A DNA stretch of 64,000 nucleotides. It comes from Eudromia elegans. Taxonomy: Eukaryota; Chordata; Aves; Tinamiformes; Tinamidae. This document shows, in pieces, positions 61,277 through 64,000 of this stretch (position 1 is the first letter of the stretch; each line of letters opens with the position of its first letter). Position numbers and translations under genes: made by a program. Under the pieces are notes generated by a model, which saw only the letters and a program-made list of their open reading frames with translations, did not search any database and had not been told where the DNA came from. Location of the stretch: assembly GCA_003342815.1 (NCBI GenBank), contig PTEX01000055.1, forward strand, positions 1,550,001 through 1,614,000. Reading direction: 5' to 3'.

Positions 61277-64000
61277 CGGGGCCACAATCGCAACGTAAAA
61301 GCACATGGTTCACGCTAACCGCCTTCAGGTACCTGATCTAAATCCACCAAATCTAGCACCGATAGAAGAAACTGCCGCTGCGTTAATGACCGCAGACTTG
61401 GGAATGGGTACGGAAATATCCCAGCCCTGCTCCGCTGATACAAGTATGTTTGAGGGAACCGCTCTACACTGCTAGTTTACTAAGGAAGGTACTGAGAAGA
61501 ACTACCAAAAAATTCCACCACAATAGATACTAGCTCAGCAGAGCCCTCATAAGCTCCAAGGTGGCCAGATGGATATTTTGCACCATGGTGTAGCTGTCTC
61601 ATCACTTATAAATACTCCCATATTGCTAAAGAAAAAAAGGCCAACTTCTCCAAACAACCCACAATTTTGCAAAGTTTGAGCTCAATAAAATGAGCTCAAA
61701 AGATCTCTTTTTCTTTTCCTGAGAAAAAACCAATACTATGTAGAATACTGTCCTGAGTATTGCATTTTCCAGCCTTTAATTGCCATTGTATTGGCAACTT
61801 AATAGTCGTCTTTTAATTCAAAAGCTTACAGCAGCATATATTAAAATTTCAAGGGCATAAAATTGTGCAAGACCAGGCAACAAAAGGAGAATTAAATTCT
61901 GTAGGACACTGTCCTAGGCACTAATTTGGGGGTAAGGAGGATGGGAAGTATTCTGGATAATGTAGTAGTGTCATCCAGCACCAGAGATATTTAATTAACA
62001 TCTATTTTATTCTATTACATCTGACTCGAAGCTGAAAATCATGCATGAAGAATTTTGCTTGAATCCTCTTAGTTTAAGCTAATCAAGTGTCTAATGCTTG
62101 ATAGCTGGAAAAATTAAATTGCAAATATGTTCTTAAAAATAAAAACTAATTCATTGATAACAAAGTTGACTGGAAGAAAACAAGCATGTATAAATCATAA
62201 ATATTTTTAATCTCAGTTTCAAATGTCAAGGTCTACATTCATGCTGACTCTTGATGGTACTGTAAACAAATTACTATTTTTTCAAGGATGGATTAAAGGG
62301 CAAGATATTCTCATACTTACTGTATTTTATTAACATACATAAGGCAGCAGTGAATAAGATCTGAGATGATTAAGTTGGTGTTATTCAGTTATTTCTAAAC
62401 AATGTACATAAAACAATGTAGGTTACAAAAATAGAACATAAAGTCAAGTATCCATTGACTACTAAACAGGAAATTAAGGTCTAAATAGGGCTGTCAGATA
62501 CTTTACCGATAAGCCTTTCATCAAAGACTTTGATAAAACTGAAAAAGTACAAGCATCCTGGTTTCTATGAAGTGTTTGTGAGGAGGATTTTTCACCTGGT
62601 TTTGAAAGAAATTTCTTGTGTAAATGAGATTACTGTGGTAGAGTGGGAACCGGATTGGGTTGCACATTGTGAAAGGAGTTTTTGTTCCCCTCCTACTCCC
62701 GCTATTTCTGGCTTTTAAAGTATATCTGACTTGATGACTCATTCAGTGCTGTTGTGTCTAATCCTTCTTTGTCATAGTTTAAGAAATAACCTGTTAGGCA
62801 AATTCTGGTTCTAGCACTATTATCATACTGACTGATGAGAACTGCAATATTGGTTAGCCCCCCTTCTTAGTTTCTCATCTACATGCACCCAAGCCTCTTT
62901 CTAAGGCTGTTTGGTCTGCTCCTTCAAACATGGGCCTGAGGTCTAAAGGTACTTCTTTATATGCAAATAGAAAAGGAAATGCAAATTAATTCACAAAATT
63001 TCCTTTCAGGTTTCCAAAGGAGACACAGTTGTAATGACCACAACCACAAGCGCTCTGAAAATTTTATAAATGTGACACTTCATGTCTTCTTGATCTCAGG
63101 AACAGCTCTTGTGACAGGCTTTTGAACAGAAGATTTTTTCTTCCCATTTTCTTACTAACATTCAAGTAACTTGGAGCCACTGAGCAAGCAGACTGTGGTC
63201 ACCTTCATCAGCACATTGCATCACCACAGGGGAGCAAAGGAAACAAGCCCAGGGCAATATATCCCTTAAATAGCCCAGTTTCACTGGAGCCTTTGGAAAT
63301 ATTTGCAAGCCATTTTCAGTCAGTGTTACTGATCACTCAGTACTAACTCTGCACAGAGAGAAGCTCACGCATGCCATGATTATACTCAGTGCTAATTGTC
63401 TCTGTTTTAGCCTTTCCTCAACAGCTACTTTCATTAGACCAGATTTTTTAAATCCTAGAGATTGGGTTTTCTATCAGGCGCATAAAGATGGAGCCTAATC
63501 TCATTTTTTTTTCCTATGAAAGCAGGATACCATAGCAAAGATCTGCTGTCACAGCAAGTCTTTGTTGGTCAGGTAACACTCTTCTCTAACTGCATGAAAA
63601 TTTAGGTCAAAACAGGAGGGACGACCACTTGTTGCGATAAAATACTCTGCACCCTGGACCAGAAACAAAAGCGGCCTTGAAGTGTAAACACCCATCTAAT
63701 GAAGATCCACGGCAAAATAACTGGGACATAAAGGAGTAAGGAACTTAGGAAAGCGCTGTAAAGAAAGAGGCAGCAGAGAGACACTGCCAGGGGGCTGCTG
63801 TTGAAGAGAAAATTAAGCCCAGGAGCCAGGGGTTGCACGGCCACAAGCACTGAAGACGAGGGACCGGCGCTGGAGGTGTGTGCAGAAACCCACAGAGACC
63901 TTCACACTCTCTCATTTCCTCGGCTCTCCCAGAGGATAGCTGGGCCAGAGAGTTAATAGAGTCTAGGGAACAACAGGAACCGCATGTTTGTCCTAGTCTG
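61277..64000. other. Unique sequence, no gene seen
   Basis: A pocket with several CpGs follows the CR1 remnant (61290-61450). The rest is AT-rich until a GC-richer stretch at 63830-63960. A 62-codon frame at 62530-62718 begins with TTG and shows no recognised domain. No gene, RNA gene or repeat family was identified. Confidence 0.55.

Noticed and set aside
62530-62718. 62-codon plus-strand frame with a fairly protein-like sequence
   Set aside because: It starts with TTG, has an overlapping minus-strand frame of 73 codons, and shows no recognised family. Not strong enough to list as a gene.
1-64000. tRNA, rRNA, CRISPR or bacterial operon features
   Set aside because: No tRNA B-box (GGTTCGAATCC-like) in context, no rRNA blocks and no spaced direct-repeat array were seen. 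The sequence is a vertebrate nuclear region.

Overview
This is 64 kb of AT-rich vertebrate DNA, most likely from a bird. The evidence is indirect. The only interspersed repeats I recognise are fragments of CR1-type LINEs: a clear 3' end at 7517-7687, a short 3' tail at 61201-61276, and an older L3-like piece in reverse orientation at 34192-34450. I see no Alu, L1 or B-type SINE. Sparse repeats with CR1 dominant is typical of birds, though another sauropsid (crocodile, turtle) cannot be excluded. There are no operon-like arrays, Shine-Dalgarno sites or dense long ORFs, so this is not bacterial DNA.

I find no protein-coding gene I can name. The longest open frames (about 110-140 codons) are ordinary for random DNA of this length. 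Several cluster in GC-richer patches, where stops are rarer and frames on both strands stay open together. The window is best read as a gene desert or part of a very long intron. I flag two GT-AG bounded exon-like segments on the + strand (38996-39130 and 55348-55441) and one ORF with protein-like composition on the - strand (58976-59167). None is recognised, and all need RNA or cross-species evidence.

Layout: 1-400 holds a long homopurine (GAGAA)n microsatellite split by a single N. 400-7500 is unique AT-rich sequence with a 24-bp tandem duplication and an AT-dinucleotide tract. 7517-7687 is a CR1 3' end. 9815-9990 is a small GC-richer, promoter-like patch. 15600-16520 passes from an AT-rich stretch with three TTATCA-type sites into a CpG-containing patch. 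30282-30596 is a roughly 300-bp GC-richer block with matching 8-bp flanks, imperfect inverted ends and two diverged internal 97-bp copies; it is the best candidate for an unrecognised small mobile element. 34192-34499 is the old CR1 piece followed by a poly-A run. 36015-36044, 41738-41893 and 56741-57242 hold short perfect inverted repeats. 57505-58030 is a second CpG-containing patch. The rest is unique sequence with scattered simple repeats.

No genes can be shown to work together here. Any function is more likely regulatory or non-coding than coding, and that is inference.
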